Assembly (NCBI GenBank): GCA_015058295.1
Contig: SVCP01000012.1
Span: 1-37,515, forward strand
Reading direction: 5' to 3'
Origin: Anaerofustis stercorihominis
GTDB lineage: Bacteria; Bacillota; Clostridia; Eubacteriales; Anaerofustaceae
Length of the DNA stretch: 37,515 bases
Positions within the stretch are counted from its first letter, which is position 1. Each line of letters opens with the position of its first letter. The position numbers were made by a program, and so were the translations under genes. Below, piece after piece: positions 6,550 to 13,936 of the stretch. The notes below the pieces were generated by a model. That model worked only from the letters and a program-made list of their open reading frames with translations, did no database searches and was not told the origin of the DNA.

Positions 6550-9162
6550 ATGAAAAAGACGTTCAATGTTACAGGTATGACCTGCTCCGCATGCGTATCT
6601 CACGTTGAAAAGGCTGTAAAAAAAGTAGAAGGTGTGCAGAATGTATCCGTAAGTCTTCTCACAAACAGCATGAGCGTTGAGTATGATGAGTCTGTCGCAC
6701 AGGACAATATCATAATTTCTGCCGTAAACGAAGCTGGATATCACGCATCATCACAGGACAAAAACTCATCACAGCCTGCAAAAAGCGCAAATGACGAAGC
6801 CCTCGAGGAAATGAAGGGAATGAAAAAGAGACTGTGGATCTCATTCCCGACGCTTTTCGTTCTTATGTATATCGCCATGGGACACATGATGGGTCTTCCG
6901 GTACCGCATTTCTTCCACGGAAACGAAAATGCACTCACATTCGCCTTCACGCAGTTCCTTCTGGCGCTTGTTGTCGTATATGTGAACAGAAAATACTACG
7001 AAGTGGGATTCAAGACGCTATTCAAAGGCTCACCGAATATGGATACGCTTATTGCCATAGGCTCATCTTCTGCCATGATATACGGTATTTTCGCAATTTA
7101 CCGCATCGGCTACGGCCTCGGACACGGAGATATGCAGATCGTATCACACTATGCAATGAACCTGTATTACGAATCTGCGGCAATGATACTTGCCCTCATA
7201 ACATTCGGTAAATATCTCGAAGCAAAATCAAAATACCGCACATCCGAAGCCATCACTTCCCTCATGGAGCTTGCTCCCGCAAATGCTACCGTTGAAAGAG
7301 CAGGAAATGAAATAGTAATTCCCACAGCGGATATTGTGAAGGGCGATATAGTAATCATCCGCCCCGGTGAAAGACTTCCCGTAGACGGAGTTATCATCGA
7401 AGGATCTTCTTCCATCGACGCATCTGCTCTCAGCGGAGAAAGTATCCCTGTTGAAGTGGGGGTAGGGGACAATGTAAGTGCCGCAACAATCAACAAAAAC
7501 GGTACATTCAAGTTCCGTGCGGAAAAAGTCGGAGAAGACACCACCCTCGCTCAGATCATCAACCTCATGCAGGAAGCTGCAAGTTCAAAAGCACCTATAG
7601 CAAAGCTTGCGGATAAAATAAGTTCAATATTTGTTCCTGCGGTAATTGCAGTTGCGGCAGTGACATTCATCGTATGGACTTTCGCAGGCGAAGGATTTGA
7701 GTTTGCTCTCTCTGCGGCAATCTCCGTTCTCGTAATCTCATGCCCATGCGCACTTGGTCTTGCGACTCCCGTAGCGATCATGGTAGGTACAGGAGTCGGG
7801 GCACAGCACGGCATCCTCATCAAATCCGCAGAATCTCTCGAAAACGCACATCTCTCAACGGCAGTTGTTCTCGATAAAACAGGAACGATCACAAACGCAA
7901 AGCCGTCAGTTACGGATATTATCAGCGTGGGAATCAGCGAAAAGGAACTTCTCAGCCTTGCATATGCGGCGGAAGTATACTCTGAGCATCCTCTCGCAGA
8001 AGCTATCCTCACAAAAGCAAAAGAAGAAGGCTGTGACACTCTCTCAAGCGAAAGTTTCGAAGCAGTATCGGGCAGAGGCATCATTGCAATGGTCGGAGGC
8101 AAGGAAATTATCGCCGGCAACAGAAAGATGATGGATGAGCACAATATTTCTACAGACGAATATGTCTCATATGCGGAAAAGTTTGCTCAGGAAGGAAAAA
8201 CTCCTCTCTACTTCGCATACAACAACTCTCTCATCGGAATCATCGCCGCAAGAGACAACGCAAAAGACTCGAGCAAAGCGGCAATCGCAAGGCTTAAAGA
8301 GCTTGGCCTTCAGGTATACATGCTCACAGGAGACAATCTCCTTACGGCTAAAGCCATCGCAGACGAAGTGGGCATCACAAATGTAATCGCAGATGTCCTT
8401 CCGCAGGACAAAACGTCCGAAGTCAAAAAACTTCAGGCGCAGGGACACAAAGTCATCATGGTCGGAGACGGCATCAACGACGCACCTGCTCTTGCGCAGG
8501 CTGATACAGGTGTGGCTATCGGAGCAGGTACGGATATCGCAATCGAATCTGCAGACATCGTTCTCGTAAAGAGCGATCTCAGCGATGTCGTAACGGCAAT
8601 CGAACTGAGCAGGCAAGTAATCAAAAATATCAAGCAGAATCTCTTCTGGGCATTCTTCTACAACACCATCGGAATTCCCCTTGCGGCAGGAGTATTCTAT
8701 CCGTTCTTCGGAATCATGCTCAACCCGATGATTGGTTCTGCGGCAATGTCCATGAGCAGTGTGACGGTAGTTACAAACGCCCTCAGGCTCAAGAGATTTA
8801 AAGTAAGGGATTCTCACGGAAATGTCATCGACACAAAAGTTTCCGATGAACCGCTGAAAAAAGAAGAAGAGATCTTACAGATCGGACAGTGCATGGTAAA
8901 TTGTCCGACAGAAGATACAACAAATAATGAAGAAGGAGCAAATACAATGAAAAAAGTAATCACAGTTAACGGTATGAGCTGCAACCACTGCAAAATGGCA
9001 GTAGAAAAAGCCCTCAAAGCTATTGAAGGCGTTGAAGATGCAGTAGTAGATCTCGAAGCAAAAACAGCAACAGCTACACTTACAGCTGACGTAGCAGACG
9101 AAGTTCTCATGGACGCTATCAAAGCAAAAGACTTCGAACCGGTTAATGTAGTAACACTTTAA
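6550..9162 (+). CDS. copA: Cu(I)-exporting P1B-type ATPase with a C-terminal CopZ-like domain
   Basis: The 870-residue pump has an N-terminal heavy-metal domain (GMTCSAC, C12 and C15), then transmembrane helices, the actuator loop with SGES, the membrane metal site CPC (398-400), the phosphorylated D442 in DKTGT, TGDN, and the hinge GDGINDAPALAQAD. It exports Cu(I) at ATP cost. Unusually, the frame runs past the last membrane helices through an acidic linker into a second heavy-metal domain (GMSCNHC, C811 and C814) that looks like a whole CopZ chaperone. Most CopA proteins carry such domains only at the N-terminus. It is second in the csoR operon. Confidence 0.95.
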   Translation: MKKTFNVTGMTCSACVSHVEKAVKKVEGVQNVSVSLLTNSMSVEYDESVAQDNIIISAVNEAGYHASSQDKNSSQPAKSANDEALEEMKGMKKRLWISFPTLFVLMYIAMGHMMGLPVPHFFHGNENALTFAFTQFLLALVVVYVNRKYYEVGFKTLFKGSPNMDTLIAIGSSSAMIYGIFAIYRIGYGLGHGDMQIVSHYAMNLYYESAAMILALITFGKYLEAKSKYRTSEAITSLMELAPANATVERAGNEIVIPTADIVKGDIVIIRPGERLPVDGVIIEGSSSIDASALSGESIPVEVGVGDNVSAATINKNGTFKFRAEKVGEDTTLAQIINLMQEAASSKAPIAKLADKISSIFVPAVIAVAAVTFIVWTFAGEGFEFALSAAISVLVISCPCALGLATPVAIMVGTGVGAQHGILIKSAESLENAHLSTAVVLDKTGTITNAKPSVTDIISVGISEKELLSLAYAAEVYSEHPLAEAILTKAKEEGCDTLSSESFEAVSGRGIIAMVGGKEIIAGNRKMMDEHNISTDEYVSYAEKFAQEGKTPLYFAYNNSLIGIIAARDNAKDSSKAAIARLKELGLQVYMLTGDNLLTAKAIADEVGITNVIADVLPQDKTSEVKKLQAQGHKVIMVGDGINDAPALAQADTGVAIGAGTDIAIESADIVLVKSDLSDVVTAIELSRQVIKNIKQNLFWAFFYNTIGIPLAAGVFYPFFGIMLNPMIGSAAMSMSSVTVVTNALRLKRFKVRDSHGNVIDTKVSDEPLKKEEEILQIGQCMVNCPTEDTTNNEEGANTMKKVITVNGMSCNHCKMAVEKALKAIEGVEDAVVDLEAKTATATLTADVADEVLMDAIKAKDFEPVNVVTL
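8947..9162 (+). CDS. copZ: Possible separately translated CopZ chaperone (internal start in copA)
   Basis: Inside the copA frame AAGGAG (8933-8938) lies 8 nt before an ATG, giving a 71-residue product with the typical CopZ start MKKVITVNGMSCNHC and one beta-alpha-beta heavy-metal domain. It is in frame with copA (residue 800), so the message could yield both the fused pump and a free Cu(I) chaperone. The site is seen directly; its use is inferred. The linker before it may simply be a fused former copA-copZ junction. Confidence 0.55.
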   Translation: MKKVITVNGMSCNHCKMAVEKALKAIEGVEDAVVDLEAKTATATLTADVADEVLMDAIKAKDFEPVNVVTL

Positions 9163-9187
9163 TACTAATACGTGCATAAGCAAAAAA

Positions 9188-9207
9188 AACCGCAGACACC
9201 TGCGGTT
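9188..9207 (+). terminator. Terminator of csoR-copA
   Basis: An 8-bp stem (AACCGCAG with CTGCGGTT), a 4-nt loop and a long T-run follow the copA stop. A matching A-run upstream lets it work in both directions. Confidence 0.9.
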
Positions 9208-9345
9208 TTTTTTGTTTCGGGGAGAGTTTTGAGCCTGCATTTCGTTGCTATTGTTTTTTACTGTTCATACTTTCTTGTATTTAAGAAAGCACTTTCCCAC
9301 CGCCCCACCATTTAAATCAGGCTTGCGTATGCTTTTCCGGCAAAC

Positions 9346-9365
9346 TGTAATGCCTGCGCATTACA
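9346..9365. other. Intergenic hairpin in a gene-free stretch
   Basis: TGTAATGC and GCATTACA pair over a CTGC loop. It is in the gap 9214-9427 between the copA and tlpA terminators, where I see no gene. No T-run follows it. Confidence 0.3.
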
Positions 9366-9427
9366 CAAGCTGCCTGCGGCGGGTCAGACATCTGCGGTGA
9401 GAAATAACAGATCTCAAATCCACACAA

Positions 9428-9453
9428 AAGCACATACCCGCAGGTATGTGCTT
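9428..9453 (-). terminator. Terminator of ccdA-tlpA
   Basis: A perfect 10-bp stem (AAGCACATAC with GTATGTGCTT) with a 6-nt loop, then TTGTGTG on the minus strand, right after the tlpA stop codon. Confidence 0.75.
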
Positions 9454-9457
9454 CGTT

Positions 9458-10012
9458 TTACTCAAGTATCGTTCCTATAGCCTCATGAAGCGTGTCGAGA
9501 CTTAAAAGTCCGGAGCCTCTTCCGAGAAGCTGACCTTTGCCGTTGATAAAGTATGTCAGCGGAAGTGCATTCGCCCCGTATTTCATCGCCGCATCAAGAT
9601 CAGTGTCGTAATACACAGGGAAATCAAAGTTATTATCCGAAAGATAATTCTGTGCGCTTTCCTTCGTTTCCTGAGTGCCGTCTGTGACATTTATCATCAT
9701 AAAAACAACGTCGTCCTTATATTCGTTGTACGCAGTATTAAAATCCGGCATTTCCATTTTGCATATTCCGCACCAGCTTGCCCAGAAGTTTATTACCACA
9801 GGCTTTCCGGAAAAACCAGAAAGGGAAACTTTATTTCCGTCTGCATCATATACAGTAAAATCAAGCGCATATACATACTCATCCGGCGTATCATTTGTTG
9901 AAATATTGTCCGGCGGTGCATCTGATGAGAGTTTGTCGTATGCAAAGTATGCTCCTCCGAGCAGGAGAATAAATGCAAGAAGTATTATTACAAATGATCT
10001 TTTGTTTTTCAT
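9458..10012 (-). CDS. Membrane-anchored thioredoxin-like protein (TlpA/ResA type)
   Basis: About 184 residues: a short basic N-terminus, one membrane helix (FVIILLAFILLLGGAYFAY), a linker, and a thioredoxin fold of the TlpA/ResA class with the redox pair WCGIC and the cis-proline segment ALPLTYFI. It faces outside the membrane and would reduce disulfides with electrons relayed by CcdA. There is no lipobox cysteine, so it is held by the helix. AGGGAGGAATTT precedes the ATG used, nine codons inside a longer frame that would overlap ccdA. It begins 10 bp after the ccdA stop. Confidence 0.88.
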   Translation of the reverse strand: MKNKRSFVIILLAFILLLGGAYFAYDKLSSDAPPDNISTNDTPDEYVYALDFTVYDADGNKVSLSGFSGKPVVINFWASWCGICKMEMPDFNTAYNEYKDDVVFMMINVTDGTQETKESAQNYLSDNNFDFPVYYDTDLDAAMKYGANALPLTYFINGKGQLLGRGSGLLSLDTLHEAIGTILE

Positions 10013-10022
10013 AAATTCCTCC

Positions 10023-10685
10023 CTAACTGAGAATATCAAGTAGTTTTCCCATTGTTCCGCTCACCATCATTATGCCGATGAGTATGAGAATACCTCCGCT
10101 GATGATGTTTATTGTCTTATAGTTTTTCTTTATGAAATCAAATGCACCCTTCATTCTTTCTATGAGCACAGCGCTGAGAACAAATGGAACACCAAGTCCG
10201 AGAGAATAACAAAGAAGCATAAGTACGCCTTTGAGAACCTGTCCCTGCGTTGATGCCATCAGAAGCGCAGAACCGAGAAACGCTCCCACACACGGTGTCC
10301 AGCCGATTGAAAATACAGTCCCGAGCACGAAAGAGGACAGAAAACCGTTGCTTTCTCCTTTTTTCATACGTGAAGCGCCTCTGAAAATATTAAGGTTAAA
10401 AATCCCCAGATAATTCAGTCCGAAAAATATTACGACAAGCCCCGAAACAATATTTACCGCACTGCGGTATTTTATGAGAAAGCTCCCGAACGAGCCTGCA
10501 AGGGCACCCATCGCCATAAATACCACGGAAAATCCGAGGACAAACCCGAGAGCACCTTTCAGCGTATTTTTCGTATTGCGTTCACCACCACCTGCAAAGT
10601 ACGATATATATATGGGAAGCATCGGAAGCAGGCAAGGGGATATGAATGTGATTATTCCCTCAAGAAAAGATACTGTATACTGCAT
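10023..10685 (-). CDS. ccdA: CcdA, transmembrane thiol-electron carrier
   Basis: The 220-residue protein has six predicted membrane helices. Its two conserved cysteines sit in ISPCLLPMLP and IGWTPCVGAFLG, the CcdA/DsbD-beta pattern. It passes reducing equivalents from cytoplasmic thioredoxin across the membrane, here presumably to the adjacent TlpA-like protein. Such pairs serve cytochrome c maturation, sporulation or oxidative defence; no cytochrome gene is nearby, so the client is unknown. GAGGTG precedes the ATG. Confidence 0.93.
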   Translation of the reverse strand: MQYTVSFLEGIITFISPCLLPMLPIYISYFAGGGERNTKNTLKGALGFVLGFSVVFMAMGALAGSFGSFLIKYRSAVNIVSGLVVIFFGLNYLGIFNLNIFRGASRMKKGESNGFLSSFVLGTVFSIGWTPCVGAFLGSALLMASTQGQVLKGVLMLLCYSLGLGVPFVLSAVLIERMKGAFDFIKKNYKTINIISGGILILIGIMMVSGTMGKLLDILS

Positions 10686-10783
10686 CTGTCACCTCATTTC
10701 TTCATATACGCAAATGATCATATCAACCATCGGAAAAATTCCCTGTGCTGTTTCTGCGGGATAATAAATTTCATGTATGAAAG

Positions 10784-10813
10784 CTTATATGCCCGGGCAG
10801 ACAGCTTTGTCAA
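10784..10813 (-). promoter_or_regulatory. Promoter of ccdA-tlpA
   Basis: On the minus strand TTGACA (10808-10813) begins 3 bp after the reverse transcriptase stop codon and is followed after 18 nt by TATAAG (10784-10789). This makes ccdA-tlpA independent of the upstream RT gene. Confidence 0.55.
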
Positions 10814-10816
10814 GAA

Positions 10817-12028
10817 TCACGGCTTCTGTTTCTCTGCCGAGGCTCTGTAATATTCATTGACAAGGCTCCTGTAACCGAGATTTTTTATATCACCGTATTT
10901 AAAATCGTACCTCGATTTTGTTCGCTTCCCCGTTGCCAGATACCGTATACATTCCTGCATATATTCGTCCGTTTTTCTGAGTGTCGTATCTGTGTTTATA
11001 ATGGGGAAAAACCACCTCGCCCATGTAAGTTCGCCGTATACCGGGTTGTCATAAAGCTTCGTGTTAAATCTTCTGACGAATGCCCTTGCGGCATATTCTC
11101 CCGGCAGATTTTTCCTTGCAGCCCAACGCGAGAGGGACCTTGTCTTTCTTCTCATCTTTGCCTTGAGCTTGCCGAAAGACACTTCGCTGATGTCTATTGT
11201 TCCTTCATGGTATGAAAATCCGAGGAATATCCACTTTTCGTGAGGACCGCTTACACAGCGCTTGTCACCATTTATTTTCAGACGGCGTCCGTAAAGAAAA
11301 TTATCTATTGTTTTTATGCTTTCCGAAAGCTCCGCTTCATCTTTTGCAAAAACAAGAATATCATCCGAATATCGCATATACGGGATTTTTCTGTCGGAAA
11401 ATATTTTATCAAGATCTCTCAGATATACATTTGCAAGAAAAGCTGATACAGGAACTCCGGCCATGATGCCTTTTTTGTCACAGACAATTTCTCCGTCATA
11501 CTCCACATACGGATTTGTAAGCAGGGAGCTGATAAATCCGAAAAATTCTCTGTCATCGGAGAAAATCATCTCAAGCTCAGGCAATAAGATATCAATGTCA
11601 ACCGAATTGAAGTAATCACTGATATCCGCTCTGTACACATATCTTTCATCAAGATCCTTTATGCGCAGAATATCTTCTACTGCTTTTTTCACACAGGAAC
11701 CTTTTCTGAAAGAATAAAGGTTCCTCTCAAACAGATAATCATAATCCCTCAGCAGAAACGACATCAACTTCAGCGCATGATTTTCCTCACTGTTGAATGT
11801 ATACACAGCTCTTTTTTTTCCTGCTGCCGACTTGTTTATAAGTTTTTTTCGGGGAAATGAAAAGCTCTGCCCGTTTTTTATCTTTTCCGCAACGGAAATA
11901 TATTTTTCCCTGTCGATAAATTCTCTCAGCCCGTCCAGATCCTTCTGGCTGATATTACCCGATTCCTTTTTGTGAAGAAAATATAATTCCCACACTTCTT
12001 TTTCGAACAACATGTCGATAATACTCAT
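10817..12028 (-). CDS. Stand-alone reverse transcriptase (not intron-encoded, not a canonical retron RT)
   Basis: A 403-residue RNA-directed DNA polymerase. Palm motifs are present: D135 in YRADISDYF and the YSDD box (220-223, RYSDDILVF). FRKG (107-110), GIMAGVPVSAFLAN (187-200, the place of the QGxxxSP motif) and FLGF (268-271) follow. The C-terminus is a basic thumb (KMRRKTRSLSRW). There is no maturase/HNH part and no group II intron nearby, and the retron NAxxH and VTG hallmarks are missing. The palm resembles group II-like and unknown-group RTs, some of which are phage-defence proteins; the role here is unknown. The ATG at 12028 is preferred because the 43-codon upstream extension would translate the structured region before it. 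Confidence 0.85.
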   Translation of the reverse strand: MSIIDMLFEKEVWELYFLHKKESGNISQKDLDGLREFIDREKYISVAEKIKNGQSFSFPRKKLINKSAAGKKRAVYTFNSEENHALKLMSFLLRDYDYLFERNLYSFRKGSCVKKAVEDILRIKDLDERYVYRADISDYFNSVDIDILLPELEMIFSDDREFFGFISSLLTNPYVEYDGEIVCDKKGIMAGVPVSAFLANVYLRDLDKIFSDRKIPYMRYSDDILVFAKDEAELSESIKTIDNFLYGRRLKINGDKRCVSGPHEKWIFLGFSYHEGTIDISEVSFGKLKAKMRRKTRSLSRWAARKNLPGEYAARAFVRRFNTKLYDNPVYGELTWARWFFPIINTDTTLRKTDEYMQECIRYLATGKRTKSRYDFKYGDIKNLGYRSLVNEYYRASAEKQKP

Positions 12029-12045
12029 AAATACACCAAATAAAA

Positions 12046-12175
12046 AAACAGAGAGAAATAATTTTAACATCGCAAATTTGCGATACAAAACCGTACACGG
12101 GCAGACTGCCTGCAAAGTCTGAATATCGTCCGTGCTGGGTTCTCCGCAGGCGCACAATGCGTTTCTCTCTGTTTT
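12046..12175 (-). ncRNA. Candidate structured RNA leading into the reverse transcriptase
   Basis: A perfect 14-bp inverted repeat closes this 130-nt segment: AAAACAGAGAGAAA at the 5' side of the minus-strand RNA and TTTCTCTCTGTTTT at the 3' side, then more T. Inside are a CGCA-TTG-TGCG hairpin abutting the outer stem, a two-part hairpin (CAGACT/AGTCTG with 8-nt loop, inside CACGG/CCGTG), and the palindrome ATCGCAAATTTGCGAT. It lies between a small unknown gene and the RT start 17 bp on. An outer stem around hairpins upstream of an RT recalls retron or DRT ncRNAs, but it could be a terminator-like leader. Confidence 0.5.
12069..12084. promoter_or_regulatory. Perfect 16-bp palindrome before the RT gene
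   Basis: ATCGCAAATTTGCGAT is fully symmetric, as for a dimeric regulator site. It lies 40 bp before the RT start and within the structured segment, so it may be an operator or an RNA stem. Confidence 0.4.
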
Positions 12176-12187
12176 AAAACATATATA

Positions 12188-12679
12188 TTATTTCAGATTA
12201 TCCCTGATGCGATCAAGAACATAGCTCTCTTCGTTTTTCATACCCTTATAAAAGCGTATGTACGGGATAGCTTTGTCGTCAAGCACTTTGTATGTGCCTC
12301 TGGCAATCATAGAGCGGTACTGATTCGTATTCATTACAAGAACAGCAAGCACCGGTCCGCTTCCATCCGAAAACAGATAGGATACCGGATAGCAACTCGG
12401 ATGAGCAGACGAATCAAATGTCTGCGCATGGACATTCGTCGCGATGGAATAACCAGGGAAGTTCGCTTCGGTTATAAGCGCTGCGAAATAGCGGTCCGAT
12501 GTATTGTATTCACCCACATAAACGGTCTGTGTGCCCTTTACCGGGAAAACATTCTCCGACGGACGGCAGACATCCTTGCCGGCATCATCTTTCTGCACAT
12601 TTTCCGCTACCTTCTCGATTAATTCCTTTACATCATCGAGTTTATCTATAGCACCTGCAAGTTTCTTAAAAAACCCCAT
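12188..12679 (-). CDS. Unknown 163-residue protein upstream of the RT
   Basis: Not recognised. The N-terminal 40 residues form an amphipathic, probably coiled helix (FFKKLAGAIDKLDDVKELIE). The rest looks like a small alpha/beta domain (TVYVGEYNTSDRYFAALI, then PVLAVLVMN, then IPYIRFYKG and a final helix). There is no signal peptide or membrane helix. GGAGG 7 nt before this ATG sets the start; an in-frame TTG two codons earlier is less likely. It is codirectional with the RT and separated from it only by the structured segment, so they may be cotranscribed. No function is assigned. Confidence 0.75.
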   Translation of the reverse strand: MGFFKKLAGAIDKLDDVKELIEKVAENVQKDDAGKDVCRPSENVFPVKGTQTVYVGEYNTSDRYFAALITEANFPGYSIATNVHAQTFDSSAHPSCYPVSYLFSDGSGPVLAVLVMNTNQYRSMIARGTYKVLDDKAIPYIRFYKGMKNEESYVLDRIRDNLK

Positions 12680-12793
12680 AGACAAGCCTCCTTATCCTCA
12701 ATCGGCCCCATATGCGTGCGGTTGTCCCCGCAATACATCCCACAGACCATATTTTTAACAAGTCTACATCTGTTTTCCTTTATACTTTGGTTC

Positions 12794-12822
12794 ATTATAT
12801 AACAGATTCCGGGAAAAGTCCA
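12794..12822 (-). promoter_or_regulatory. Promoter of the unknown gene and perhaps the RT
   Basis: On the minus strand TATAAT (12794-12799) is preceded at 17 nt by TGGACT (12817-12822, 4 of 6 to consensus). The leader to the start codon is about 110 nt. Confidence 0.5.
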
Positions 12823-12922
12823 CTATTTTCTCGGCAAAACATCAGATCTTCGGTTTACTTTGACAGAGACCCGGAATAACCCTGTCTTTCTGTTAATTTT
12901 TTAACAAAAATGTTATCATCGT

Positions 12923-13048
12923 TGTGGATAACTTGTTGAAAAGTTGATAACCATGAAACTGTTATCCACCTGCGATTTACACAAACCCTTATATTAAGGG
13001 AAAAATAATCCACACAAAATGTGGATAACTTATGATAAATGTGAATAA
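12923..13048. other. Cluster of DnaA boxes, candidate origin or DnaA-binding locus
   Basis: Three perfect DnaA boxes (TTATNCACA) lie on the minus strand at 12923-12931, 13020-13028 and 13040-13048. Two single-mismatch boxes lie on the plus strand at 12962-12970 (TTATCCACC) and 13006-13014 (TAATCCACA). An AT-rich stretch (about 12890-12920, with TTAATTTTTTAACAAAAA) flanks them, like a duplex-unwinding element. dnaA or dnaN are not in the window. It sits in the gene-free gap 12680-13086. Genes to the left run mostly leftward, as expected beside an origin. It could also be a DnaA titration site. Confidence 0.6.
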
Positions 13049-13086
13049 AAGATCTGAACTTAATAATCCGCATGGCCCGGCAGGCG

Positions 13087-13668
13087 CTAAAACCACGAAT
13101 CAATCAGCTCCGCAAGCCACCATCTTACCTCAACTTCATCATTGTCGGTTTTAATTTCAGCGGCATCTTCATCTTCGTGGATATTTACAAAACACAACGG
13201 CGGATACATGACACACCACCAGTTTTCTCCGTCTCCTCCGCCGAGGTCTATCTTCAGGGCAGTATATTCTCCCGCAGGAAAATATATATCATCATATGTC
13301 CTGTCCGGAAATCCGCTGATACCCACATCTGCCTTTGCCGTATATGAGATGCCATTGTCCGCAAGATATGAATTTACAAATGATTCTATTCCGGGAATCA
13401 TATCTTTTGTGTTTTTTACGGCGCTGTCAAAACTTTTATATCTTTCCATCACCGGTCCAAATTCATCGAGAAGCGCATCCCTGACGGAAAGTTTTACTGC
13501 CTGATCGTATTCGCTGTTGCTTGCGGCACGTATATGAAGGCGCAGTACATTTTGCGAAAGACTTTCATAATCTCCGCTGCTAAGTACAATATTCTGCGGA
13601 CGAAAACCCGCAAGGCATATAAGTGAAACGATAATAATAACCGTAAAGATTTTCTTTGTTTTTTCCAT
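13087..13668 (-). CDS. spoIIR: Stage II sporulation protein R
   Basis: A 193-residue secreted signalling protein. It has one N-terminal membrane or signal helix (FTVIIIVSLICLAGF), then the SpoIIR landmarks VLRLHIRAASNSEYDQAVK and GENWWCVMYPPLCFV. In Bacillus it is made in the forespore and triggers SpoIIGA to process pro-sigma-E in the mother cell. A perfect AGGAGG 6 nt before this ATG fixes the start; the frame stays open far upstream into the divergent surface-protein gene but without a ribosome site. It suggests a sporulating organism or recent descent from one. Confidence 0.92.
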   Translation of the reverse strand: MEKTKKIFTVIIIVSLICLAGFRPQNIVLSSGDYESLSQNVLRLHIRAASNSEYDQAVKLSVRDALLDEFGPVMERYKSFDSAVKNTKDMIPGIESFVNSYLADNGISYTAKADVGISGFPDRTYDDIYFPAGEYTALKIDLGGGDGENWWCVMYPPLCFVNIHEDEDAAEIKTDNDEVEVRWWLAELIDSWF

Positions 13669-13778
13669 AATTTTCCTCCTGTGTAAAATGTTGACAATAT
13701 TCTTGTTTTCTATTCCGGAGTTGCGTATTTTCATAAGAATTTCTTTGCAAAAAAATCCCATCACAAGGGAAAATCTAT

Positions 13779-13807
13779 TGAAAGAACAACCTTTTTTTGT
13801 TATACTT
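13779..13807 (+). promoter_or_regulatory. Promoter of the repeat surface protein
   Basis: TTGAAA (13779-13784), 17 nt, TATACT (13802-13807). The leader of about 120 nt ends in a hairpin. Confidence 0.55.
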
Positions 13808-13887
13808 TCTTGTACGACACATTTTTGAAAATAAAGAAAAATATCAGTTGCACTCTGAAATATAAGAGCAAAAACACCACTGTATAT

Positions 13888-13923
13888 CCGGAATAACCGA
13901 TTGCATATCCGTTCATATTCCGG
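13888..13923 (+). promoter_or_regulatory. Leader hairpin before the surface-protein start
   Basis: CCGGAATA (13888-13895) can pair with TATTCCGG (13916-13923), whose end touches the GGGAGGAG ribosome site. Folding could limit translation; this is inferred. Confidence 0.35.
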
Positions 13924-13936
13924 AAGGGAGGAGTAT

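Noticed and set aside
10817-12028. A group II intron
   Set aside because: There is no maturase/HNH C-terminus and no domain V or VI hairpin next to the gene.
12029-12157. A 43-codon N-terminal extension of the reverse transcriptase
   Set aside because: It would translate the structured segment, starts without a ribosome site, and the residues do not look like an RT N-terminus.
10817-12175. A classical retron
   Set aside because: The RT lacks the NAxxH and VTG motifs, and I could not place an msr branching guanosine or a long msd stem; only a retron-like outer stem is present.
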